Positions 1 through 6,667 of a stretch of 15,098 nucleotides of DNA are shown here, one piece after another. Every line of letters begins with the position of its first letter. Within the stretch, counting starts at the first letter, position 1. Source of the stretch: CAYXVF01 sp964468125 (lineage in GTDB: Bacteria; Myxococcota; XYA12-FULL-58-9; CAYXVF01); the NCBI GenBank assembly GCA_964468125.1, contig CAYXVF010000129.1:1-15098 (forward strand), read 5' to 3'. Position numbers and translations under genes: made by a program. The notes under the pieces were generated by a model that ran no database searches, had not been told where the DNA came from, and saw nothing but the letters and a program-made list of their open reading frames with translations.

Positions 1-75
1 TGCGTTGGCCTCTGGGCGCAAGCATGGCTGCATCGGCTCGGATGAGTGCATCCGATTTCCAACGCACGCCGAGCC
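1..75. repeat. nested inverted repeats at window start
   Basis: Three perfect inverted repeats overlap here. TGCGTTGG (1-8) pairs with CCAACGCA (59-66), TCGGATG (38-44) pairs with CATCCGA (49-55) around a 4-nt loop, and GGCTCGG (35-41) could alternatively pair with CCGAGCC (69-75). The block lies just downstream of the minus-strand haloperoxidase gene. It could therefore be a transcription terminator without a U-tract, or the end of a structured element that continues left of the window. Function is unknown. Confidence 0.45.
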
Positions 76-116
76 AAAATTAATTGGGAATGGTGAAACA
101 GTGACGCATGACACGA

Positions 117-2045
117 TCAGGGTGAGCCAAAATGAGCTCTCGCGCGCGCGACCGCCAGGCGTGCGACCTCGATCCCCATGCGACGACCGGGCACGTCGTC
201 GAGCGGCGGATGGATTCCACCGTAGATCCGACTCAGTCCACTCTCGTTCGCCGCGTCGACGTAGGTCGCCCACTGAAGGGTCACGTCGACACTCGGACCT
301 CGCTCGAACACGAGAAACTGATCGCGCTCCGCTTTAAACTCGGCGATCCCTCCGGGGAAAAAACCGCTTCCGGTGAGTTCCGCCAGCACCTCGGCCGCGG
401 CCCGCGAAAAGGTGGAGTGGCCGGATACGTAGCCCGCAAAGGGCGGGGTCACGAAGGTAGGACGCTGATAGGGCCACCAATCGCCGATCAGGATCCAGCC
501 AACCCCCGCGACGTCCCGGGCGGGATTGGCGATGTAATCGGGCCCTCGCCAGGCCCGAACCTTCATGGCACCGACGTTTTCGTTCTCCAGGCCCGCGAGC
601 GGATCTCCGAGCTCGACGACTTCGATCAGGCCAGGGATGAGCGGCAAACCCGACGGGTCGTAGCTCGGGCCGCTCGGGTCGCTCGATTGACCGCGCTCGC
701 CCATGTAGCGTAGCGCGGAGATCGGCCTGACGTAGTCATACCAACCTTTGGCGCTCCAGGCGGCGATGGCCGCATCGTGCACCGCGCCCCCCAGGGCGAG
801 GTAGAGCTTCACGTCCCACTCGAGCGCGTCGATGGGCTCGCCGGTGACCGGGTCGCGCGGCTCGAAGACGGGGTCGTCAAAGACCAGCTCGTTCGCGATG
901 GTAAACCAGTGTCCGGGTGGGGTCTCCGAGTCTGGACCATCCGCCCAATACTCCGCGACCACGCGTCCATAGTCGCCTTTCGGCACCAGGTTTGGGGCGT
1001 AGGGCTCACCGGTCACGGGGTTTTCGGCCCAGCCGGCGCTCGCCTGCGTGCCGTCCGCGCGGTAGTAGCTCGGATAGTCAAAGAAGTCGCTGGGGAGGGG
1101 GTCTGCGTTGCCGATGCGGGCCGGCGAGATATCGAACGGCGCATCGAGCTCCGGATCGAGAAGCGCCGACCACTCGGCCACCAGCGCGTGTCCCCAGACA
1201 TAGAGCGCCTCGTCGGGTGCACCGAGCATCGGCGGCGCGCCCGGATCGAGGAAGAGCGAATAGTCGTCGCCGTCCCGCTGCCGGACGACAGCGCCGTCGA
1301 GGGCGAAGGGCGTCACGTTGCCCCACTCCGCGCCCTGGAACGGCGGCGGTGCCGACGCGGGGATCCCCGCCTGGTCGACGAAGTTGTCGAGATTCAGCGG
1401 CTGCCAACGGTTCGGGTCGACGATGTCCGGGTTTCCCGTGCGCGTCGGGTCGAGAGGCGAGTTCACCGGCTCGTAGTAGAGATTGCCGTAGTCACCGGCT
1501 TCGTTCGCGCCGTCGCTCGAACCAAACGCGATCACGCACGCCGCGAGCGCGTTGCCTAGCGCGACGGGGTCGCCGGTCGTGACGCTCAGTCGGTCGTCCT
1601 CCGGATCGTGACCGAGCTCGACCAAGAGATCCTCGAAGCGGACGAGCGATTGAATGGCACCCGGCGAGCGCCGAAAGCGATGGCTGAGCAGCCGATACAT
1701 GCCGTAGCTGATCGCGGTCTCTCGCGCCGCGCGTCGGTCGTCGGTGGCCCGATAGCGCTCGCGGGTCTCCGGGGAGAAGGTACACGGTTGCCCGCCGCGC
1801 TCGGTCCCTAGAAACACCGGCGAAGCCACGTCGTCAAAGACCGCCCAGGCGTCGAACATCAGGGCGGAGCTGTGAAAGAGATTGCGAGCGTGTACGTTCG
1901 GACGCGCCAGATCGTTGCGGATCGCCGCCAGGAGTGCGTCGTTCCACTGGCGAGCGACACTTTGAACCTTCGGCTCTGGGTCCGAGGGTTCTTCGCCACA
2001 GGCGAGCGCGCCGAGCAGGGCTGCGGTGATCAATGCGCGACGCAT
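117..2045 (-). CDS. vanadium-dependent haloperoxidase / PAP2-superfamily lipoprotein
   Basis: This is a 642-aa secreted protein of the vanadium haloperoxidase/PAP2 phosphatase superfamily; such enzymes use bound vanadate with peroxide to oxidise halides, or act as acid phosphatases. The N-terminus MRRALITAALLGALAC is a lipoprotein signal with lipobox Cys at residue 16. All vanadate-pocket residues are visible with chloroperoxidase spacing: K433-x6-R440 followed by Pro, S541-G-H543, and R606-x5-H612. The conserved SGHSTFSRAA segment contains the catalytic His. The start at 2045 was chosen because it gives a clean signal peptide. An in-frame ATG at 2066 adds seven residues, and neither start has a strong Shine-Dalgarno. 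The gene diverges from the plus-strand pair beginning at 2113. The substrate (halide or phosphoester) cannot be told from sequence. The family call is strong; enzymatic activity is inferred. Confidence 0.88.
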   Translation of the reverse strand: MRRALITAALLGALACGEEPSDPEPKVQSVARQWNDALLAAIRNDLARPNVHARNLFHSSALMFDAWAVFDDVASPVFLGTERGGQPCTFSPETRERYRATDDRRAARETAISYGMYRLLSHRFRRSPGAIQSLVRFEDLLVELGHDPEDDRLSVTTGDPVALGNALAACVIAFGSSDGANEAGDYGNLYYEPVNSPLDPTRTGNPDIVDPNRWQPLNLDNFVDQAGIPASAPPPFQGAEWGNVTPFALDGAVVRQRDGDDYSLFLDPGAPPMLGAPDEALYVWGHALVAEWSALLDPELDAPFDISPARIGNADPLPSDFFDYPSYYRADGTQASAGWAENPVTGEPYAPNLVPKGDYGRVVAEYWADGPDSETPPGHWFTIANELVFDDPVFEPRDPVTGEPIDALEWDVKLYLALGGAVHDAAIAAWSAKGWYDYVRPISALRYMGERGQSSDPSGPSYDPSGLPLIPGLIEVVELGDPLAGLENENVGAMKVRAWRGPDYIANPARDVAGVGWILIGDWWPYQRPTFVTPPFAGYVSGHSTFSRAAAEVLAELTGSGFFPGGIAEFKAERDQFLVFERGPSVDVTLQWATYVDAANESGLSRIYGGIHPPLDDVPGRRMGIEVARLAVARARAHFGSP

Positions 2046-2112
2046 GCTGCTCAAAGGATAGACCATTCATCGGAGATAGCCAGGCCCCCCGCCGCGGACG
2101 TATGGTGCGAGT

Positions 2113-3081
2113 GTGGGACAGGGGACGTTTGGTGGTCGACACGGGAGCGACGCGTTCTGGGCGGCTTGGGCGATGACTCTGGCTTTCGGCTCGGTCCCGA
2201 AAGCCGACACCCTCAGACACGAGCACGGCAGGCGCTTCCCCCGCGAGGACTGGGCGAGCACCCGCGAGCGCTGCAAGAAGAAGCTCGCGAGCTACAAACG
2301 TGCCGCCCGTGCACTCGTCTCGGCGGCGGCAAAAGAATACGACAACTCTCCCTTCTCAGGTCTCCCGAGTGCCCAGCTCCTGTTGTGGCTGGTACGCGAC
2401 CTGGAAGCCATCTCCGGCACCATCCCGACCGACGACGAGCTCGCGCGCGCGCTGAATCGCTTGGACGACGAGCGCTACGGGGTCCACGCGGTCCTACGCA
2501 TGTGCCGAGACTTCGTCGCCGGTTATCGCGACGCGATGAACCCCGGAACTGCGCGGCGTGGCTCCACCGAATGGCCCACTCCGAACCCGATGACCCCGGT
2601 CCCGAGCACGCTCCCCCCCGAAGAGACGGAGCGAGGCACGGGGGATCGCGGCGAGCTCATCGGCAAGGTGGCGGAGCTGTCCGTCAGCAGGCCGGATGGG
2701 GCGACTCCAACAGCCAAGCGAATGAAGGTGGATCTCGAAGAGGGAACTTCGATCGATCTGATGCAGACGGACGTCGACGTGAACGCGGAAGCGCTGGCCA
2801 AGGCCCGTGCGGAAACGGAGTCGCGCAAGAATCGCTATCGCCTCTGCGAGCAAGCGGTCCAGCTGTGGCGACGCGGCAAGGGGGTCGAGGCACGGCGCAC
2901 CATCGCCCGCGCCATGAGCGACGAGCCTGGGCCCCTGACCTACCTGATCGACCTGATCTCCGAGACCGAAAACGACGAGCTGGTCGACGTGTTGGAGGAG
3001 ATCTACCTTTTTGCCAGCGAGCCCTGGGTCAAGGAGCACGCGAAGCGAACCGCCATTCGTCTCAAGGGAAGCGCTGACTGA
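2113..3081 (+). CDS. hypothetical helical protein coupled to mltF-like gene
   Basis: I do not recognise this family. The 322-aa product has no signal peptide or membrane span. The first ~150 residues look mostly helical, with a basic, Lys/Arg-rich stretch around residues 45-70. A Pro/Thr-rich low-complexity linker follows around residues 155-185. The C-terminal ~110 residues look like a helical repeat or TPR-like segment, including EQAVQLWRRGKGVEARRTIA. The stop codon TGA at 3079-3081 shares its last base with the ATG of the next gene (TGATG), which implies translational coupling with the MltF-like transglycosylase and a possible shared role in cell-wall turnover. The start is uncertain: GTG at 2113 has no clear Shine-Dalgarno, and an ATG at 2173 (residue 21) is the next candidate. 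Confidence 0.7.
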   Translation: MGQGTFGGRHGSDAFWAAWAMTLAFGSVPKADTLRHEHGRRFPREDWASTRERCKKKLASYKRAARALVSAAAKEYDNSPFSGLPSAQLLLWLVRDLEAISGTIPTDDELARALNRLDDERYGVHAVLRMCRDFVAGYRDAMNPGTARRGSTEWPTPNPMTPVPSTLPPEETERGTGDRGELIGKVAELSVSRPDGATPTAKRMKVDLEEGTSIDLMQTDVDVNAEALAKARAETESRKNRYRLCEQAVQLWRRGKGVEARRTIARAMSDEPGPLTYLIDLISETENDELVDVLEEIYLFASEPWVKEHAKRTAIRLKGSAD

Positions 3082-4586
3082 TGTTTCAAATCCGTCTCAG
3101 CTGCGTGTTTGCGAGTGCCTGCGCCCTCGCCTGCACCGAACCGTCACCGGATCCCGCGCCGGAGGAGGGGGCGGTCCCGGTCGCCGAAGAGCCCGTGCCG
3201 GAGGAGGCCGCCGAGGTCATCGATCCCGTGGCCGTCGCCTGGCAGCAGGCGCTCACGAGTCACCGCGGCGAGAGCTACGTCGGGGAGCTCGGCACGATCA
3301 AAAAACGCGGCGTTCTGCGCGTGGGAATGCTGAACAACGCCGCCTCCTATTTCATCTACCGCGGCCAACAGGTCGGCTTTCAGCTTGAGATGGCGGAGCT
3401 TCTCGCCGCGCGCATGGCGGTGCGGCTGCAGGTCGTGGTCCCGCCCCAGCCGAGCGACATGGTGCGGCTGCTCCGTGAAGGCAAGGTGGACGTCATCCCC
3501 ATGGGGCAGGCGGACGCGGCGGCGGACGACTCGCTGCTTCACACTGAGCCATTCATTTTCGCCAACCACGTCTTGGTGCAACCAGCGGACGCCGAGCCCG
3601 TCCGCTCCGAAGGGGACCTCGCCGGCAAGCAAGTGCACGTGCGCCGCAGCTCGCGCTACCGCCCCTTTCTCAAGGACATTCAGAGACGCGTGCCAACCCT
3701 GAAAATCGTCGACGCGGACGAATCCCTCGAGACCGAGGAGCTGATCGACCGCGTCGCGGGCGGTGTTCTTCCCATGACCGCCGCCAACACGATTCTTCTC
3801 GGCGTCGAGCTCACCCATCGCGACGACGTGAAAGGAAGCCTCACCATCGCCGAGGACCAAGGCCTGGTCTACGCGGTCTCTCACGAGGCGCCACAGCTCG
3901 CCGAGCGCCTCGCTGGGATCGTCGCCCGGGACCTGAAGAGCGACACCTATGAGCGAATCTACGCCAAGTACTTCGAGGACCGCGAGCGGATGGCCGAGCT
4001 GCGTGCCGGCAAGCTCGGTGCTTCTGGGGAGATCTCGCCCTATGATGATCTCGCGAAACGATTCGGCGCCGAGCACGACATCGATTGGCGGCTCATTCTC
4101 GCTCAGATGTATCAGGAGTCCCGCTTCGATCCTCGAGCGCGCAGTTTCGCCGGCGCACGCGGACTCATGCAGCTAATGCCCGCCACTGCACGAGAGCTCG
4201 GCGTGAGCGATATCGTCGATCCGGAGCAGAACGTCGGCGCGGGCGTGAAGTACCTGCGCAGCCTCATTGACCGCTTCGAGCCGGAGCTGCCGATTCGCCA
4301 GCGCATTCGCTTCGCCCTCGCCTCCTACAACGCGGGTTTCTACCACGTGAAAGACGCACGACTTCTCGCCTCGCAACAGGGGCTCGATCCCGATCGATGG
4401 TTCGGAAACGTTGAACGCGCCATTCAGTTGCTCGAGCATCGGCGCTACTATCGCAAGGCGAAGTTCGGCTACTGCCGTGGCCGCGAGCCCGCGCAGTATG
4501 TCAGCCGGATTCAGTCGCGCTACGAGGGTTTCGCCGAGCTCACTGCGGGTCAGCCTTCTCGAAATAGCGCAGGCACTTCCCGCTGA
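3081..4586 (+). CDS. mltF: membrane-bound lytic murein transglycosylase F-like lipoprotein
   Basis: This 501-aa protein has the two-part layout of MltF, which cleaves the MurNAc-GlcNAc bond of peptidoglycan to give 1,6-anhydro ends. Residues 1-18 are a lipoprotein signal ending in ALAC (Cys18), followed by a Pro/Glu-rich linker. Residues ~70-310 form a family-3 periplasmic solute-binding domain, beginning KKRGVLRVGMLNNAASYF. Residues ~320-470 form the SLT goose-lysozyme-like catalytic domain, with catalytic Glu346 in QMYQESRFDP, GARGLMQLMPATA and ASYNAGF. Length is close to E. coli MltF (518 aa). The start overlaps the stop of the upstream gene by one base, so the two are probably one operon. 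The 3' end overlaps the convergent gene at 4540 by 47 nt. The gene symbol is given by architecture; orthology is inferred. Confidence 0.9.
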   Translation: MFQIRLSCVFASACALACTEPSPDPAPEEGAVPVAEEPVPEEAAEVIDPVAVAWQQALTSHRGESYVGELGTIKKRGVLRVGMLNNAASYFIYRGQQVGFQLEMAELLAARMAVRLQVVVPPQPSDMVRLLREGKVDVIPMGQADAAADDSLLHTEPFIFANHVLVQPADAEPVRSEGDLAGKQVHVRRSSRYRPFLKDIQRRVPTLKIVDADESLETEELIDRVAGGVLPMTAANTILLGVELTHRDDVKGSLTIAEDQGLVYAVSHEAPQLAERLAGIVARDLKSDTYERIYAKYFEDRERMAELRAGKLGASGEISPYDDLAKRFGAEHDIDWRLILAQMYQESRFDPRARSFAGARGLMQLMPATARELGVSDIVDPEQNVGAGVKYLRSLIDRFEPELPIRQRIRFALASYNAGFYHVKDARLLASQQGLDPDRWFGNVERAIQLLEHRRYYRKAKFGYCRGREPAQYVSRIQSRYEGFAELTAGQPSRNSAGTSR

Positions 4587-5523
4587 TCGGGACGACGACA
4601 TCGCGGTGTCGACCATCGAGGGTGGGAAGCTTCGCGTTCAAGAGCTTCTGCCGAATGCAATAGGCCCGAAACGGGAAAGGTCGAACTTTTCCGACGAAGC
4701 GAACGTCTGTGAAGCGCTTCTTGCCCCGGTCGCGCTCTACCGCGATGGCGTAGCCGCTGCGCGCGAGCTCATCACGACTGCCGAAACACGGAGCGATCGA
4801 GTCGAGGTTGCGGGCGAACCAGGCGTAGGTAGGAACGACGTCGTCCTCCTCTGCATAGTACTGCAGGGTGAATTCGTATCCTTCGAGGCCGCGCAACACC
4901 GCTTCGCATTTGTCCACGGTCTGCTCGTACTTGTAGAGAATTGCGCCGCTCTCCGCATAGGCGACAAATTGCAGAGGTTTGAGCTCTTCGAGCGCGCTCT
5001 CCATGCCGCGTACCTGATCTTTGGCGCAGCGTCCCTCAGGCGTTGCTGCGAGGTAGGTGGGGTCGAAGCTCACCCGGCCCCGCCAATCGACGATGATCCG
5101 TCCTCGCCCTTTGTTGCTCTCGTTGTCGAGGCACGCCTTTGAAATCTGCCCGGCGAGACCGAGTGCGCGGTCCGAGCAGACGATGTCTTGGTCCGATTCC
5201 TCGATGTCGCCGCGCAAACCACCGGGGCGAATGTTGGGAGCGGAGGTTCGGATGCGCGGACTCGAGCCGAAGAAGTGCACATCGACCGTGCGTTTTTCCG
5301 TGGTGGTGGGGACCGACTGCTCCGCGGAGTAGCGCAGGCATTGCATTGCGGTCTCGCTCACCCTTGGTCGCGTCTTCTTCACTCGAAAACGCCGACCGTC
5401 GGTTTCGAGGGTCACGACCAGCTTTTCCCGCGCCCCACCCACCGATTCCTCGAGGTAAGGGCGACACTCGTTGTCAACGACGAAGCAAGAGGGCGCAAGG
5501 GCCAGCGCCAAGGCGAAGAACAT
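4540..5523 (-). CDS. secreted Cys-rich protein with three Cys-framed repeats
   Basis: This 327-aa protein is not a family I can name. It starts with a short hydrophobic segment ending in LAPSC (Cys13), compatible with a lipobox, though the n-region carries no positive charge. An in-frame stop at 5533-5535 excludes a longer start. Cysteines recur at intervals in motifs ECRPYL, MQCLRYS, KACLDN, GRCAKDQ, APCFGS, AYCIRQ and GKCLRYF. The chain can be read as three units, roughly residues 20-90, 125-200 and 235-320. Each opens with a Cys, continues with a Val/Ile-alternating strand region, and has a second Cys about 40 residues on. The pattern resembles the TonB-C/AgmX C-terminal domains of myxobacterial lipoproteins, but that is inference. 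The gene converges on, and overlaps, the mltF-like 3' end. Confidence 0.75.
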   Translation of the reverse strand: MFFALALALAPSCFVVDNECRPYLEESVGGAREKLVVTLETDGRRFRVKKTRPRVSETAMQCLRYSAEQSVPTTTEKRTVDVHFFGSSPRIRTSAPNIRPGGLRGDIEESDQDIVCSDRALGLAGQISKACLDNESNKGRGRIIVDWRGRVSFDPTYLAATPEGRCAKDQVRGMESALEELKPLQFVAYAESGAILYKYEQTVDKCEAVLRGLEGYEFTLQYYAEEDDVVPTYAWFARNLDSIAPCFGSRDELARSGYAIAVERDRGKKRFTDVRFVGKVRPFPFRAYCIRQKLLNAKLPTLDGRHRDVVVPISGKCLRYFEKADPQ

Positions 5524-5538
5524 GCGGAGAACTTAGCC

Positions 5539-5583
5539 GGAAAATGGGGAGCTAAACCAATGTAGAAAATCGGACCATTTTCC
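5539..5583. repeat. inverted repeat between two minus-strand genes
   Basis: A perfect 9-bp inverted repeat, GGAAAATGG (5539-5547) and CCATTTTCC (5575-5583), spans a 27-nt loop. A smaller alternative hairpin, GAAAAT/ATTTTC, lies at 5565-5582. It sits after the stop of the 64-aa gene and just before the start of the 4540-5523 gene. It could be a terminator or an operator; there is no T-run to decide. Confidence 0.4.
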
Positions 5584-5601
5584 ACCGGGAGCGCCGGAGC
5601 A

Positions 5602-5796
5602 TCACATCGAGCGGTGCAGCTCGAGCCAGGCGCGTGCGCAGCGGAGGTTCTCCTGGTCGGAGAAGTTGTCCGCCACGATCACCGCCCGTCGATTCGGGTC
5701 CGTGGAGCCCAGCACCCGCGCCGACCCCTGGGGAAAGCCGGGGGTTGGGGGCTCCACCACGACTCGATAATCGCCAAATTGCACCATGCTACGCAT
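5602..5796 (-). CDS. small hypothetical protein (64 aa)
   Basis: This is a 64-aa protein of unrecognised family, beginning MRSMVQFGDYRVVVEPPTPG. It has no signal peptide, membrane span or Cys pair. The sequence suggests a short beta-rich N-terminal half (YRVVVEPP, SARVLGS, RRAVIVADNF) and a C-terminal helix ending ARAWLELHRSM. The reading frame stays open upstream to 5892, but the start at 5796 is supported by a strong Shine-Dalgarno, AGGAGAG, at 5805-5811, ten bases before the ATG. An inverted repeat abuts that Shine-Dalgarno on its upstream side. The gene is divergent from imuA, with about 210 bp between the starts, so it is probably a stand-alone transcript. Function unknown. Confidence 0.75.
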   Translation of the reverse strand: MRSMVQFGDYRVVVEPPTPGFPQGSARVLGSTDPNRRAVIVADNFSDQENLRCARAWLELHRSM

Positions 5797-5811
5797 CGTT
5801 TCGTCTCTCCT

Positions 5812-5850
5812 GGTCCAGTGATCCGGGAGACCGATAGGATCACCTTTACC
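5812..5850. promoter_or_regulatory. inverted repeat abutting the Shine-Dalgarno of the 64-aa gene
   Basis: GTGATCC (5818-5824) and GGATCAC (5837-5843) form a perfect 7-bp inverted repeat with a 12-nt centre. It extends imperfectly to GGT (5812-5814) and ACC (5848-5850). Read on the minus strand, its 3' arm ends one base before the AGGAGAG ribosome-binding site of the 64-aa gene. It could be a repressor operator or a 5'-UTR hairpin controlling translation. The sequence does not decide between them. Confidence 0.45.
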
Positions 5851-5969
5851 TACATTCGGCAAATTTTCTGCGGAGCCGCCCAACGGAATCACGGAAACGG
5901 CGACGCAGGCGCGCAGAACCGCATCAAATCAACGTTTACGGAATCTTTGTCGGATGGGGCGAATAACGA

Positions 5970-5997
5970 TTGATCTCACTGAACACTTGTTTAGAGT
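5970..5997 (+). promoter_or_regulatory. SOS promoter with LexA-type operator upstream of imuA
   Basis: A -35-like TTGATC (5970-5975) and a -10-like TAGAGT (5992-5997) are 16 bp apart. Between them, and overlapping the -10, is TGAACACTTGTTTA (5980-5993), a near-palindrome with 12 of 14 symmetric positions. It fits the CTGAAC...GTTCAG class of LexA box described for Myxococcus, and also the GAAC-N4-GTTC type. LexA binding here would block the promoter. The ATG of imuA lies 14 nt after the box, with no Shine-Dalgarno. Confidence 0.75.
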
Positions 5998-6007
5998 GCC
6001 GATCGCC

Positions 6008-6667
6008 ATGACCGCAGCCACAAAGCTCAGACAACACCTCCGCCGCAAGGCTCCCCACGCGGTGCTCCCCTCTCGCAGTAGCGCTCCGGAGGAGCGTCGA
6101 GAGCTCGCACCTCGTTGGGCCCGCGCCGAGCTCGTGGGACGTTTGACCGAGATCTCCTCTACCGAAGGGGGCAGCGCACTCACCGTCGCCACCGGGCTCG
6201 TCTTGAGCGCTCAGTGTGATGGCGAACCGGTGGCTTGGCTCGCTCCTCCCGAGCGCCTGTTCTACCCCCCGGACCTCGCGGCGAGCGGCATCGATCTCGA
6301 AGCCCTCGCGGTGGTGCGCATCAACGGCGGCGCTCCCCCTCTCGCCCGCGCCTGCGACAAGCTATTGCGCAGCGGTGCCTTTGGTCTCCTCATCGCTGAC
6401 CTAGGCAAGGACGACTCCATCTCCCAGGCGCTGCAGTCACGCCTGGTGGGGCTCGCCCAAAAACACGAAGCGGCGGTGGTCCTGCTGACGGAGAAGCCGC
6501 CGCAGCATGCTTCCGTGGGTTCTCTCGTTTCTCTGCGCGCGCAGAGCAAGCGGGTGCGCTTGGGGACTGGCCGCTTCGCCTGCGATCTCGAGATCGTCAA
6601 AGACAAACGCCGCGGTCCGGGTTGGACCCACCGGGAGCTGTGCCGTGGACCGGTGGGCCTGCGTTAA
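6008..6667 (+). CDS. imuA: ImuA, SOS mutasome RecA-like accessory protein
   Basis: ImuA is a RecA/SulA-related protein of the ImuA-ImuB-DnaE2 mutasome, needed for damage-induced mutagenesis and translesion synthesis. The 219-aa product has the typical N-terminal helix (TKLRQHLRRKAPHAVLPSRS), then a RecA-fold core: LTVATGLVLSA, PVAWLAPPERLFYPPDLAASGIDLEALAVVR, GLLIADLG and AAVVLLTEK. It ends in a basic, Trp-containing tail (KDKRRGPGWTHREL). The start at 6008 was chosen over an upstream in-frame start at 5954 because the LexA-type operator and promoter lie at 5970-5997. There is no Shine-Dalgarno, and the predicted leader is only a few nucleotides. The 3' end overlaps imuB by 23 nt, so the two are co-transcribed and probably coupled. 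SOS control is inferred from the operator. Confidence 0.88.
   Translation: MTAATKLRQHLRRKAPHAVLPSRSSAPEERRELAPRWARAELVGRLTEISSTEGGSALTVATGLVLSAQCDGEPVAWLAPPERLFYPPDLAASGIDLEALAVVRINGGAPPLARACDKLLRSGAFGLLIADLGKDDSISQALQSRLVGLAQKHEAAVVLLTEKPPQHASVGSLVSLRAQSKRVRLGTGRFACDLEIVKDKRRGPGWTHRELCRGPVGLR

Noticed and set aside
132..1559. Two long plus-strand frames opposite the haloperoxidase
   Set aside because: The minus-strand frame has all active-site residues; these are shadows.
3144..4076. 310-codon minus-strand frame opposite the mltF-like gene
   Set aside because: The plus-strand frame carries signal peptide, binding domain and SLT motifs; the antisense frame shows none.
4411..5142. 243-codon plus-strand frame extending past the mltF-like gene end
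   Set aside because: It runs antisense to the Cys-patterned gene and out of frame with mltF; no start signal or domain.
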